Positions 1-7,709 of a DNA stretch of 39,996 nt are shown piece by piece (the first letter of the stretch is position 1; each line of letters opens with the position of its first letter). Below the pieces are notes generated by a model. That model was not told where the DNA came from. It did not search any database and saw only the letters and a list, made by a program, of their open reading frames with translations. A program made the position numbers and the translations under genes. The DNA is from Bordetella parapertussis (GTDB lineage Bacteria; Pseudomonadota; Gammaproteobacteria; Burkholderiales; Casimicrobiaceae). Location of the stretch: assembly GCA_943331295.2 (NCBI GenBank), contig CALQLA020000043.1, positions 1 through 39,996 on the forward strand, read 5' to 3'.

Positions 1-143
1 AGCGGCTGCAGGCCCCGGCGCCGCCCATCGACGACGCGCTGAAGGCGATCGCGTCGGCGCAGCGCGAGCGCAACGCGCTGCTCGGCATCGTCGCCGTCCT
101 GATCGCGGGCGTGATCGCCGTGCTGCTGCTCCGGCCGCTGTGA
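1..143 (+). CDS. C-terminal fragment of a protein with a C-terminal membrane anchor
   Basis: The window opens inside a reading frame (first complete codon at base 3) that ends with TGA at 141-143. The visible 46 residues contain a Pro/Ala-rich linker, a charged helix-like stretch (SAQRERN) and a hydrophobic segment of about 20 residues ending in LLLRPL at the very C-terminus. That is the look of a tail-anchored or C-terminally anchored inner-membrane protein. The catalytic or binding part lies outside the window, so I cannot name the family. The next gene on this strand starts about 160 bp downstream, after an inverted repeat. Confidence 0.6.
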   Translation, partial: RLQAPAPPIDDALKAIASAQRERNALLGIVAVLIAGVIAVLLLRPL

Positions 144-166
144 ACGCGGCGGTCATCGCGACGGTC

Positions 167-202
167 GTAGCCCGGGTTGAGCGCCAGCGAAACCCGGGCT
201 AC
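167..202. repeat. Inverted repeat (REP-like), copy 1
   Basis: Perfect 12-bp arms GTAGCCCGGGTT (167-178) and AACCCGGGCTAC (191-202) surround a 12-nt loop. A related element lies at 3065-3105, downstream of potC. Both end in ACCCGGGCTACGC. The position just after a stop codon suits a dispersed palindromic element that could also act as a transcription terminator or RNA-stabilising hairpin, although there is no T-tract. Confidence 0.75.
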
Positions 203-257
203 GCGAGTTGCGGGGGGCACCGTACGCGCGGCGGGTCCGGGAAGCGGGCGCGTTTGC

Positions 258-263
258 TACAGT
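258..263 (+). promoter_or_regulatory. Possible -10 box upstream of potA
   Basis: TACAGT at 258-263, in the context TTGCTACAGT, is a plausible -10 hexamer about 43 bp before the GTG start at 306. It sits in the loop of a short stem (GGGCGCG 246-252 with CGCGCCC 264-270). No convincing -35 hexamer is visible, so this is weak. Confidence 0.3.
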
Positions 264-305
264 CGCGCCCGCGCTCGAAACCAACATCCTCCGCGAGGCC
301 CGCCG

Positions 306-1388
306 GTGGCGCTGCTAGAAATTGAAGGCGTGACCCGCCGCTTCGGCTCCTTCACCGCCGTCGACAACGTCAGCCTGGCCATCGGCGCCGGCGAGTTCTT
401 CACGCTGCTGGGGCCTTCCGGCTGCGGCAAGACGACGCTGCTGCGGATGATCGCCGGGTTCGACGTGCCGGACGGCGGCCGCATCCTGTTGAACGGCAAC
501 GACATCGTGGAGCTGCCGCCCGAGTCGCGACCCGTGCGCACGGTGTTCCAGAACTACGCGCTGTTCCCGCACATGACGGTCGCGGGCAACATCGCGTTCC
601 CACTGCAGATGGCGAAGACGCCGGCCGGCGAGGTCCCGGCCAAGGTCGACGCGGCGCTCGAGGACGTCCGCCTCAAGGGCTTCGCCCGGCGGTACCCGCA
701 CGAGCTCTCCGGCGGCCAGAAGCAGCGGGTGGCGATCGCGCGGGCGCTGGTCACCCACCCGACGCTGCTGCTGCTGGACGAGCCGCTCGCGGCGCTCGAC
801 GCCAAGCTGCGCGAGGAACTGCAGATCGAGCTCATCAACCTGCAGAAGGAAGTGGGGATCACGTTCGTCTACGTCACCCACGACCAGACCGAGGCGCTCG
901 CGCTGTCGCACCGGATCGCCGTGATGAACGGGGGCAGGGTCGAGCAGGTCGACGAGCCGTCGAAGATCTACGGCTTCCCGCGGACCCGCTTCGTCGCCGA
1001 CTTCATCGGCCACTGCAACCTGCTGTCGGGACCGGTCACCGGCAACGCCGACGGCATCGTCACGATCGGGGTGCCGGGGCTCGGCCCGATCCGCGTCGCC
1101 GCCCGGTCGGGCATCGCCGCCGGCGGCAGCGGGATCATCGCGCTGCGGCCCGAGAAGATCCGCATCGAGGCGACGACGACGGCGCCGCAGGACAACCACT
1201 GCCGCGGCACGGTCTCGGACCTCCTCTACATGGGCGACGTGACGATGTACAAGGTCGATACCGCGGACGGCCACAAGATCGAGGCGCTGCTCGCGAACTC
1301 CGAGAGCGGCCGCGCGAAGTTCTTCGAGGTCGGCGACGCCGTCGAGATGACGTGGCCGCCGGCCGCCGGCCACTTCATCGAGGAATAG
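306..1388 (+). CDS. potA: Spermidine/putrescine ABC transporter ATP-binding protein (PotA/PotG type)
   Basis: This cytoplasmic ATPase powers polyamine import. With a GTG start at 306 it has 360 residues. Walker A GPSGCGKT is at about 36-43, the Q-loop FQN near 81, the signature LSGGQ at 134-138, Walker B LLLLDEP at 154-160 and the switch His in THD at 191-193. The C-terminal third has the TOBE-like character of the CUT1/PotA group (IALRPEKIRI). The frame is open back to 177, but those residues lack family character and run through the inverted repeat, so GTG 306 (MALLEIEGV) is preferred. The potB start follows one base after its stop. The set is equally close to PotFGHI, so PotG is an alternative name. 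Confidence 0.93.
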   Translation: MALLEIEGVTRRFGSFTAVDNVSLAIGAGEFFTLLGPSGCGKTTLLRMIAGFDVPDGGRILLNGNDIVELPPESRPVRTVFQNYALFPHMTVAGNIAFPLQMAKTPAGEVPAKVDAALEDVRLKGFARRYPHELSGGQKQRVAIARALVTHPTLLLLDEPLAALDAKLREELQIELINLQKEVGITFVYVTHDQTEALALSHRIAVMNGGRVEQVDEPSKIYGFPRTRFVADFIGHCNLLSGPVTGNADGIVTIGVPGLGPIRVAARSGIAAGGSGIIALRPEKIRIEATTTAPQDNHCRGTVSDLLYMGDVTMYKVDTADGHKIEALLANSESGRAKFFEVGDAVEMTWPPAAGHFIEE

Positions 1389-1389
1389 G

Positions 1390-2298
1390 ATGGCGGCCAA
1401 GCGCGCGTCCGAGCGCCTCGGCAAGTGGCTGGTGAGCGGCCCGCCGCTCGCCTACCTGCTCGTCTTCTTCGCGGCGCCGACGCTGATCATGGTGCTGGCG
1501 TCGTTCCGCACGCCAGGCGATTTCGGCGGCCTCGCCCCGCTCGTCGGCGCGGACGGCAGCCTCGACCTCAACCTCGAGAGCTACACCCGCTTCTTCACCG
1601 AGACGATCTACGCGGCGATCTTCGTCAAGTCGTTCTGGTACGCGCTGCTCACCACGCTGCTGTGCCTCGCCGTCGCCTACCCGCTGGCGATGCTGATCGC
1701 GCGGAGCGCCGCGAAGTACCGCGACCTGCTGCTGCTGCTCGTCATCCTGCCGTTCTGGAGCAACTTCCTGATCCGCGTCTACGCCTGGATGATCATCCTC
1801 GGACCGCAGGCGGCGCTGGCGCGCGGGGTGAACGGCGTGCTGGCGATGTTCGGGCACGAGCCCGTGCCGCTGCTCTTCAGCGGCTTCGCGGTGCTGGTGT
1901 GCCTCGTCTACGTGCACCTGCCGTTCATGGTCCTGCCGCTGTACGCCAACCTCGAGAAGCACGACCAGGCGCTGCTCGATGCGGCGCAGGATCTTGGCGC
2001 CAACGCGTGGCAGCGGTTCTGGCGGATCACGTTCCCGCTGTCGTTGCCGGGCGTCTACGCCGGCGCGGCACTGGTGTTCATCCCGGCGCTCGGAATCTTC
2101 GCGATTCCCGACATCCTCGGCGGACCCGACGACAGCCTGATCGGCAACGTGATCAAGCAGCAGTTCCTGGAGACGCGCGACTGGCCGTTCGGCAGCGTGC
2201 TGTCGATCGGCCTCACCATCGCCGCGCTGGCGCTCGCCGGGCTGGCGGCATGGTTCGGGCGGCGCGGCCGCGACGACGGGGAGGCGGCCCGTGCGTAG
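1390..2298 (+). CDS. potB: Polyamine ABC transporter permease (PotB/PotH type)
   Basis: Inner-membrane permease of 302 residues with about six hydrophobic segments. It starts with a short basic N-terminus and a first membrane helix around residues 17-36. The EAA-type loop that contacts the ATPase is visible around 195-225 (AAQDLGANAWQRFWRITFPLSLPGV). The ATG at 1390 comes one base after the potA stop, and the gene end overlaps the potC start by 8 bp, so translational coupling is likely. Members of this family pair with a PotC-type subunit to form the substrate channel. The substrate class, polyamine, is inferred from the whole operon. Confidence 0.92.
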   Translation: MAAKRASERLGKWLVSGPPLAYLLVFFAAPTLIMVLASFRTPGDFGGLAPLVGADGSLDLNLESYTRFFTETIYAAIFVKSFWYALLTTLLCLAVAYPLAMLIARSAAKYRDLLLLLVILPFWSNFLIRVYAWMIILGPQAALARGVNGVLAMFGHEPVPLLFSGFAVLVCLVYVHLPFMVLPLYANLEKHDQALLDAAQDLGANAWQRFWRITFPLSLPGVYAGAALVFIPALGIFAIPDILGGPDDSLIGNVIKQQFLETRDWPFGSVLSIGLTIAALALAGLAAWFGRRGRDDGEAARA

Positions 2299-3064
2299 GC
2301 GCTCGCGCTGGCTGGTCGCGGCGGCGCTCGCGGGCTACGCCTTCCTCTACGTGCCGCTCGCCATCGTCGTCGTCTATTCGTTCAACGACTCGCGGCTGAA
2401 TGCCGAATGGGTTGGCTTCACGCTCGACTGGTACCGCAAGCTGTTCCGGAACCGGGAGATGCTGCAGGCAGCCGCCAACTCGCTGCTGATCGGGTTGGTG
2501 GCGAGCCTGGTCTCGACGGTCCTGGGCACGATGGCCGGCGTCGCGATGCACCGCTACCGGCTGCGCGTGCTGCCGCTCCTGGTGCTGACGCCGATCGCCA
2601 TCCCCGAGATCCTGATGGGCGTCTCGCTGCTGATCTTCTTCGTGCTGCTCAACGTCACGCTCGGGCTCGCGTCGGTGATGCTGGCGCACATCGCGTTCTG
2701 CATCGGCTTCGTCGCCATCGTCGTCCGCTCGCGCCTCGCAGGCATGGACGAGAGCCTGACCGAGGCAGCGCGCGACTGCGGCGCGACCCCGCTGCAGGCG
2801 TTCCGCTACGTGACGCTGCCGCTGATCATGCCGGGCGTGATCGCCGGCGCGCTGATGGCGTTCACGCTGTCGATCGACGACTTCGTGATCACCTTCTTCA
2901 CGGCCGGCGCCGGCACCACCACGCTGCCGCTGCAGATCTATTCGATGATCAAGATCGCCGTCACCCCCGAGGTCAACGCGGTGTCGACGCTGCTGATGCT
3001 GCTGACGCTGGTGCTGATCGTCATCGCGTCCAAGCTCTCGCCCAGCCTGCTCCGCCAGGATTGA
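2291..3064 (+). CDS. potC: Polyamine ABC transporter permease (PotC/PotI type)
   Basis: Second inner-membrane permease, 257 residues, GTG start overlapping the end of potB. Family features are the N-terminal helix followed by YSFNDS, the EAA loop (TEAARDCGATPLQAFRYVTLP), and the highly typical segment SIDDFVITFF just after it. About six membrane segments are predicted from hydrophobicity. It should form a heterodimer with PotB and dock on PotA. Its stop is followed immediately by a compound hairpin repeat (3065-3105) that may end or attenuate the message before the binding-protein gene. Confidence 0.92.
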   Translation: MRRRSRWLVAAALAGYAFLYVPLAIVVVYSFNDSRLNAEWVGFTLDWYRKLFRNREMLQAAANSLLIGLVASLVSTVLGTMAGVAMHRYRLRVLPLLVLTPIAIPEILMGVSLLIFFVLLNVTLGLASVMLAHIAFCIGFVAIVVRSRLAGMDESLTEAARDCGATPLQAFRYVTLPLIMPGVIAGALMAFTLSIDDFVITFFTAGAGTTTLPLQIYSMIKIAVTPEVNAVSTLLMLLTLVLIVIASKLSPSLLRQD

Positions 3065-3105
3065 CCCGGGTGGACCGTGCCCGATGGCACAACCACCCGG
3101 GCTAC
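3065..3105. repeat. Inverted repeat (REP-like), copy 2, compound hairpin
   Basis: Outer arms CCCGGGTGG (3065-3073) and CCACCCGGG (3093-3101) enclose an inner stem GTGCC (3077-3081) / GGCAC (3086-3090), followed by CTAC. The right side shares ACCCGGGCTACGC with the repeat at 167-202. It lies between potC and the binding-protein gene. Confidence 0.7.
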
Positions 3106-3170
3106 GCCATGACGAGGCGCTTCGCCCGGAAAGCGCCGCGCCGGGGTACACAGCGGGTCGCCTCACCCCG

Positions 3171-3176
3171 TAAACT
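3171..3176 (+). promoter_or_regulatory. Possible -10 box upstream of potD/potF
   Basis: TAAACT at 3171-3176 lies 30 bp before the ATG at 3207, in an otherwise very GC-rich spacer. It would let the abundant binding protein be transcribed independently of the transporter genes, which the hairpin at 3065-3105 may partly insulate. No clear -35 is visible. Confidence 0.3.
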
Positions 3177-3206
3177 AGCGCCTTTGCGCCCACGGAGCCT
3201 TCCGCC

Positions 3207-4286
3207 ATGAAACGCCTCCTCGCCACGCTGTCCGCCGTGCTGCTCGCCGCGGCCGCGGCGTCGCCCGCCGCCCACGCCAAGGACGTGTTCCACCTCTACA
3301 ACTGGAACAACTACATCGCGCCCGAGACGGTCAAGCGCTTCGAGGAATCCTGCAAGTGCGAGGTCGTGCAGACCTACTACTCGGACAACGAGGAGCTGCT
3401 GGCCAAGATCGCCGCCGGCGCCAAGGGCTACGACGTGCTGGTGCCGACGTCCAACGCCGTCGACGCGCTGATCCGGGGCGGCCAGCTGAAGCCGCTCGAC
3501 AAGGCCGCGCTGCCGCTGCTGAAGAACATCGACCCCGCCTATCTCAACACGCCGTTCGACCCGGGCAACAAGTACTCGGTGCCGTACGCGATGTCGACGA
3601 CGGTCCTGGGCTACAACGACGAAAAGATGAAGGAGCTGGGCATCCCGACCGATACCTGGGCCGCGATCTTCGAGCCCAAGTACCTGGAAAAGGTGAAGCG
3701 CCGCGTCACGGTGCTCGACAGCGCCAACGAGCTCTTCGCCGCCGCGCTGAAGTACCTCGGCTACTCCGCCAACGACGTCGACCCGAAGCACTGGGACGAG
3801 GCCGCCGCGCTGATCAAGAAGGCGAAGCCCTACTGGGCGGCGTTCAACGCGTCGTCCTACATCAAGGAGCTGACGGTCGGCAACATCTGGCTCGTCCACG
3901 GCTACTCGAACGACATCTTCCAGGCGAACCTCGACGCGCAGGCAGCCGGGCGCAAGTTCAGGGTGCTGCAGGGAATGCCGAAGGAAGGCGCCGTGCTGGC
4001 CGTCGACAACATGGTGATCCACAAGGGCGCGCCGCGCCCCGACCTCGCGCTCAAGTTCATGAACTTCATGCTCGAGGGCAAGAACTCGGCCGAGCTCACG
4101 AACCTGATCGGCTCGGGCAACCCGAACCTGGAGGCGGTCAAGTTCATCAAGCCCGAGCTCCTCAAGAACCCCGCGATCTTCCCCGACAAGGCGGTTGCCG
4201 CGAAGCTGGAGCAACTGAAGGACCTGACGGCCGCCCAGCGCCGCCTGCGCAACAAGCTGTGGACGGAAATCAAGGCCGGTCGCTGA
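3207..4286 (+). CDS. potD: Periplasmic polyamine-binding protein (PotD/PotF family)
   Basis: Secreted substrate-binding protein of 359 residues. A Sec signal peptide (MKRLL, Ala/Leu core, cleavage after AHA near residue 24) precedes the family hallmark FHLYNWNNYI. Further blocks resemble PotF more than PotD: VPYAMSTTVLGYN, LEKVKRRVTVLDSANE, and MPKEGAVLAVDNMVI. The protein should capture putrescine or spermidine in the periplasm and deliver it to PotBC. It closes the four-gene transporter set. The downstream GNAT gene begins 5 bp after its stop, so read-through is likely. Confidence 0.92.
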   Translation: MKRLLATLSAVLLAAAAASPAAHAKDVFHLYNWNNYIAPETVKRFEESCKCEVVQTYYSDNEELLAKIAAGAKGYDVLVPTSNAVDALIRGGQLKPLDKAALPLLKNIDPAYLNTPFDPGNKYSVPYAMSTTVLGYNDEKMKELGIPTDTWAAIFEPKYLEKVKRRVTVLDSANELFAAALKYLGYSANDVDPKHWDEAAALIKKAKPYWAAFNASSYIKELTVGNIWLVHGYSNDIFQANLDAQAAGRKFRVLQGMPKEGAVLAVDNMVIHKGAPRPDLALKFMNFMLEGKNSAELTNLIGSGNPNLEAVKFIKPELLKNPAIFPDKAVAAKLEQLKDLTAAQRRLRNKLWTEIKAGR

Positions 4287-4291
4287 CCGGC

Positions 4292-4819
4292 ATGCGCGCG
4301 CGCGTGCCCGCCACCCCGCTGTCGCTGCGGCTCCTCGCCGGGGCCGCCGACGAGATGGCGGCGCTGCAGGCGGTGTTCGAGGCCGCACCCGGCTACTTCC
4401 GGGCGGTCAGCGGCGCGCCGGCCCCGGCCGGCGCCGCGATCGACGAGTTCGTCTCGCTGCCGCCCGGCAAGCGCTACGCCGACAAGCGCTGCTGGGGCCT
4501 GTACGCGGGCGACGCGATGGTCGGCTGCGCCGACGCGCTGCGCGGCTGGAACGCGCCGCACAAGGCGGTGGTCGGCCTCCTGCTGCTCGCCGATTCCTGG
4601 CAGGGACGCGGCCTCGGCCGGGCATTCAACGCGCGGGTGGAAGCGGCGATCGCCGGCTGGCCGGAGATCACCACGCTGCGCCTCGGGATCATCAGCACCA
4701 ACACGGAGGCGTTCGCCTTCTGGCGGCGGATGGGCTATGCCGAGACCGGCGAGTCGCGGCCGGGCGCGCCGGACTTCATCGGCGACGTCGTGGTGCTCGA
4801 GAAACCCCTGCCGCGCTGA
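4292..4819 (+). CDS. GNAT-family N-acetyltransferase
   Basis: A 175-residue cytoplasmic acetyltransferase. The acetyl-CoA pyrophosphate loop is visible as QGRGLGRAF near residue 108, and the end of the fold as TNTEAFAFWRRMGY near 142. I place the start at ATG 4292, five bases after the binding-protein stop; the open frame extends further upstream only as antisense-like sequence inside that gene. The acceptor is unknown. Being directly downstream of a polyamine importer makes a polyamine or similar amine a possible substrate, but the sequence does not show this. Confidence 0.85.
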   Translation: MRARVPATPLSLRLLAGAADEMAALQAVFEAAPGYFRAVSGAPAPAGAAIDEFVSLPPGKRYADKRCWGLYAGDAMVGCADALRGWNAPHKAVVGLLLLADSWQGRGLGRAFNARVEAAIAGWPEITTLRLGIISTNTEAFAFWRRMGYAETGESRPGAPDFIGDVVVLEKPLPR

Positions 4820-4830
4820 GGATCCCGCCG

Positions 4831-5436
4831 ATGCCCGCCCCCAGGATCGAGGTCCACCGGCTGACACCGGCGCGCCGCGACGACTACCTCGCCTTCTTCG
4901 ACCACGAGCGCGGGCCCGCGTTCGCCGACAACCCCGAGTGGGCGAAGTGCTACTGCCACTACTATCACGTGGCGCCGGCGATCCAGTGGAGCGCGTTCGA
5001 CGGCCCGGCCAACCGCCGCGCGATGACCGCGCGGATCGACGTCGGCGAAATGGAGGGCTACCTCGCCTACGCCGACGGCGCCGTCGTCGGCTGGGTCAAC
5101 GCGCAGCCCTACCTCAAGCTGCCGCACGCCTGCGCCCGCCTCGCCGTCGCCCCGCCCGAACTCGACGTGCCGCCGGCCGAGGCAGCGGCGATCGTCTGCT
5201 TCGTGATCGGCCCGGCATGGCGCCGGCGCGGCGTGGCCCGCGCGCTGCTCGCCGGCGCGCTGGCGTCGTTCGCGGCGCGCGGCATCCGCGTGGTCGATGC
5301 CTTTCCGTGGAAGGCAGGCGACAGCACGAAGGTCGCCGACCACTATCACGGCCCCGCATCGCTGTTCGCCGCGGCCGGCTTCGTGCCGATCCGGAACGAC
5401 AAGGATGTGACGGTGGTGAGGAAGCGCCTCGGCTGA
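4831..5436 (+). CDS. Second GNAT-family N-acetyltransferase
   Basis: A 201-residue GNAT protein starting 11 bp after the previous one. The CoA-binding loop reads WRRRGVARALL near residues 131-141. The N-terminal half holds a distinctive aromatic/Cys patch (EWAKCYCHYYH). It ends in a short beta-strand (KDVTVVRKRL) as in other GNATs. It shows little visible similarity to its neighbour beyond the fold, so the pair is not a recent duplication. The substrate is unknown. Confidence 0.82.
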   Translation: MPAPRIEVHRLTPARRDDYLAFFDHERGPAFADNPEWAKCYCHYYHVAPAIQWSAFDGPANRRAMTARIDVGEMEGYLAYADGAVVGWVNAQPYLKLPHACARLAVAPPELDVPPAEAAAIVCFVIGPAWRRRGVARALLAGALASFAARGIRVVDAFPWKAGDSTKVADHYHGPASLFAAAGFVPIRNDKDVTVVRKRLG

Positions 5437-5445
5437 GCGCCGGCC

Positions 5446-6546
5446 ATGCCCGCCGCCACCACCGGCCGCTCGCTCCTCGCGCACTATCTCGTCGCGCTGT
5501 ACGGCCTCGCGATCATGTACGCGAGCCTGCAGCCGTTCGGGCGCTGGATCATGCCGGAGTCCGGCACGCCGTTCTTCCTGTTCACGCCGCTTCCGCCGCG
5601 GTGGACGCGCTTCGACGTCATCGCCAACGTCGTCGCGTACGTCCCGTTCGGCTTCTTCGTCGCGCTGGCGCAGCACCGCGAGTCGGCGCAGGCGCGCCTG
5701 TCGGCCGCCGTGGCCGCCGGGGCGCTGCTGTCTTTCATTATGGAAACGGCACAGATGTTCCTGCCGCCGCGCGACGCCAGCACCGTCGACCTCCTGGCCA
5801 ATGCGGCGGGGGCCGCCGCCGGCGGCATCGTCGCCGTCTTCATCCTGCGCTCGGAGCGCGCGGGACGCGCGGTCACCGCCTTCCGCAACCACTGGTTCCT
5901 GCGCGGCAACGTCGGCGACCTCGGGCTCGCGCTGCTGGTGATCTGGCTCGCCGTGCAGGCGAACCCCGGCATCCCGCTGTTCGCCACGACCTTCGATCCG
6001 GACTTCCGGCTCGGCCCGGCCGACGCCGGCGCGACGCTGCGGGAATCGACCGACGTCGTGGCCGCGCTGCTCGCTGCCGCCAACAGCGCGCTGCAGCTCC
6101 TGGGCGTCGGCCTGTTCGTCGCCCTGCTGCTGCGGCGGCGGCGCCACGTCGGCGGCGCCGTGCTGCTCCTCGTCATCGCGGCGCTGACGGTCAAGGGCGT
6201 GGCCGCCGCGCTGCTGCTGAAGCCCGCGATCTGGGAGCATTGGCTCGCCCCGGGCATCTCGACCGGGGTCGCCGTCGGCTCGCTGCTGCTGCTCGCGGCG
6301 ATCTGGCTGCCGCGTCCGGCGCAGGTGGCGCTGGCCGCCATTGCGCTGCTGTCGTCGGTGCTGACGCCGCTGCTCACCCCCGACGTCCTCCACGCGCACG
6401 CGCCGCTGTGGGTGTTCAACTGGTCGTACGGGCACCTGCTCAACTTCAACGGCCTCACCCACACCGTGCTCGTCGTCTGGCCGCTGGCGGCGAGCGCCTT
6501 CCTGTTCGCGCTCGCCGGGCGGCCCGGCTGGGGCGAGCCGGACTAG
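5446..6546 (+). CDS. VanZ-like integral membrane protein
   Basis: A 366-residue polytopic membrane protein. The N-terminal half matches the VanZ-like domain: helix 1 (YGLAIMYASLQPF), IANVVAYVPFGFF, the conserved E and Q in METAQMF, and the R...D...N...G pattern in RDASTVDLLANAAG (about residues 109-122). The C-terminal half adds about five more hydrophobic segments, as in longer proteobacterial VanZ homologues. VanZ proteins are linked to teicoplanin resistance in enterococci, but the biochemical role of the Gram-negative versions is not established. Its position just before an LPS-glycosylation block suggests an envelope role. Confidence 0.8.
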   Translation: MPAATTGRSLLAHYLVALYGLAIMYASLQPFGRWIMPESGTPFFLFTPLPPRWTRFDVIANVVAYVPFGFFVALAQHRESAQARLSAAVAAGALLSFIMETAQMFLPPRDASTVDLLANAAGAAAGGIVAVFILRSERAGRAVTAFRNHWFLRGNVGDLGLALLVIWLAVQANPGIPLFATTFDPDFRLGPADAGATLRESTDVVAALLAAANSALQLLGVGLFVALLLRRRRHVGGAVLLLVIAALTVKGVAAALLLKPAIWEHWLAPGISTGVAVGSLLLLAAIWLPRPAQVALAAIALLSSVLTPLLTPDVLHAHAPLWVFNWSYGHLLNFNGLTHTVLVVWPLAASAFLFALAGRPGWGEPD

Positions 6547-6593
6547 CGCGTCGCACGTGGTGCGCGGTCGCACCATCTGCTATCTTCCCCCGC

Positions 6594-7709
6594 ATGCTGC
6601 CGTCCGCCATCGCCGATGCGATCCCTCCCGAGCGCATCCGGCGCGCGCTGGTGATCAAGCTGCGGCATCACGGCGACGTGCTGCTGACCGCGCCCGTGTT
6701 CTCGGCGATCCGGCGCGCAGCACCCGAGGCCGAGGTCGACGCGCTGGTGTATGCCGAGACGGTGCCGATGCTCGCCGGTCATCCGGCGATCAGCGTGGTG
6801 CACGCGATCGACCGCGACCTGAAGCGGCAGGGCCTCGTGAACCAGGCTCGTGGCGAATGGCGGCTGCTGCAGCAGATGCGCGCGCGCCGCTACGACCTCG
6901 TCGTCCACCTCACCGAGCACCCGCGCGGCGCGTGGCTGACCCGGCTGCTCGGCGCGCCGTACGCGGTGGCGCGCGAGCGCGACGACGCGGGCTGGTGGTG
7001 GCGCTCGTGCTTCCCCCGCCGCTACCTCTTGCCGCGCGCCACGCAGCGACACACGGTGGAGACGAACCTCGACGCGCTGCGCCGCATCGGCTGGTGGCCG
7101 GAGGACCGCGACAAGGACCTCGTGCTCGTGCCGGGACCCGGGGCCGATGCGCGCATCGCGGCACTGCTCGCGGCCAACGGCCTCGAACGCCACCGGTTCC
7201 TGCTGGTCCATCCGGGCTCGCGCTGGCTGTTCAAGTGCTGGCCGGCCGCGACCACCGCCACGCTGCTCGACACGCTGGCGGCGGCAGGCTGGCGGATCGT
7301 GCTGACGGGCGCGCCGGCGGAGGGCGAGGCGGCGCTGGTGGCCGACATTCGCGCGCGGGCGAAGGCGCCCGTCGTCGATCTCTCCGGGCAACTGTCGCTC
7401 CCCGAACTGGGCGCGCTGATCGGCGCCGCGCGCCTCTTCATCGGCGTCGACTCGGCGCCGATGCACATGGCGGCGGCGATGGGCACGCCGGTAGTCGCGC
7501 TGTTCGGCCCCAGCGGCGACGCCGAATGGGGACCGTGGCGGGTGCCGAACCGCGTCGTGGCCTCGACCGCGCACGCTTGCCGCCCCTGCGGCAACAACGG
7601 CTGCGGCGGCGGGAACATCTCCGACTGCCTGCTGACGCTGCCCGCGGCGCGCGTCGCCGCCGCGGTGGTCGACCTGCTCGCGGAGACCGCGGACCAGCCG
7701 CGCCGATGA
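6594..7709 (+). CDS. Lipopolysaccharide heptosyltransferase III-like GT9 enzyme (RfaQ/WaaQ type)
   Basis: A 371-residue GT9 glycosyltransferase expected to transfer heptose from ADP-heptose to the LPS inner core at the cytoplasmic face. The N-terminus (RALVIKLRHHGDVLLTAPVF, about 18-37) is the acceptor-domain signature. The donor-binding half shows FLLVHPGSRWLFKCWP, GVDSAPMHMAAAMGTPVVALFGPSG, and the Cys-rich CRPCGNNGCGGG with SDCL typical of the RfaQ subgroup. I use ATG 6594 because it begins the family alignment; the frame is open far upstream only as a shadow of the acetyltransferase and VanZ genes. The end overlaps the next gene (ATGA). Confidence 0.9.
   Translation: MLPSAIADAIPPERIRRALVIKLRHHGDVLLTAPVFSAIRRAAPEAEVDALVYAETVPMLAGHPAISVVHAIDRDLKRQGLVNQARGEWRLLQQMRARRYDLVVHLTEHPRGAWLTRLLGAPYAVARERDDAGWWWRSCFPRRYLLPRATQRHTVETNLDALRRIGWWPEDRDKDLVLVPGPGADARIAALLAANGLERHRFLLVHPGSRWLFKCWPAATTATLLDTLAAAGWRIVLTGAPAEGEAALVADIRARAKAPVVDLSGQLSLPELGALIGAARLFIGVDSAPMHMAAAMGTPVVALFGPSGDAEWGPWRVPNRVVASTAHACRPCGNNGCGGGNISDCLLTLPAARVAAAVVDLLAETADQPRR

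Noticed and set aside
177..305. Upstream extension of potA to ATG 177
   Set aside because: The extra 43 residues come from the inverted-repeat region and lack PotA character. GTG 306 begins the family alignment.
4735..6576. Long minus-strand open frame of about 613 codons
   Set aside because: It runs antisense to the GNAT and VanZ genes, is rich in Arg/Gln/Asp low-complexity sequence and has no family motif. Such frames are expected opposite high-GC genes. The same applies to minus frames at 7022-8650, 8924-10732 and 20777-23386.
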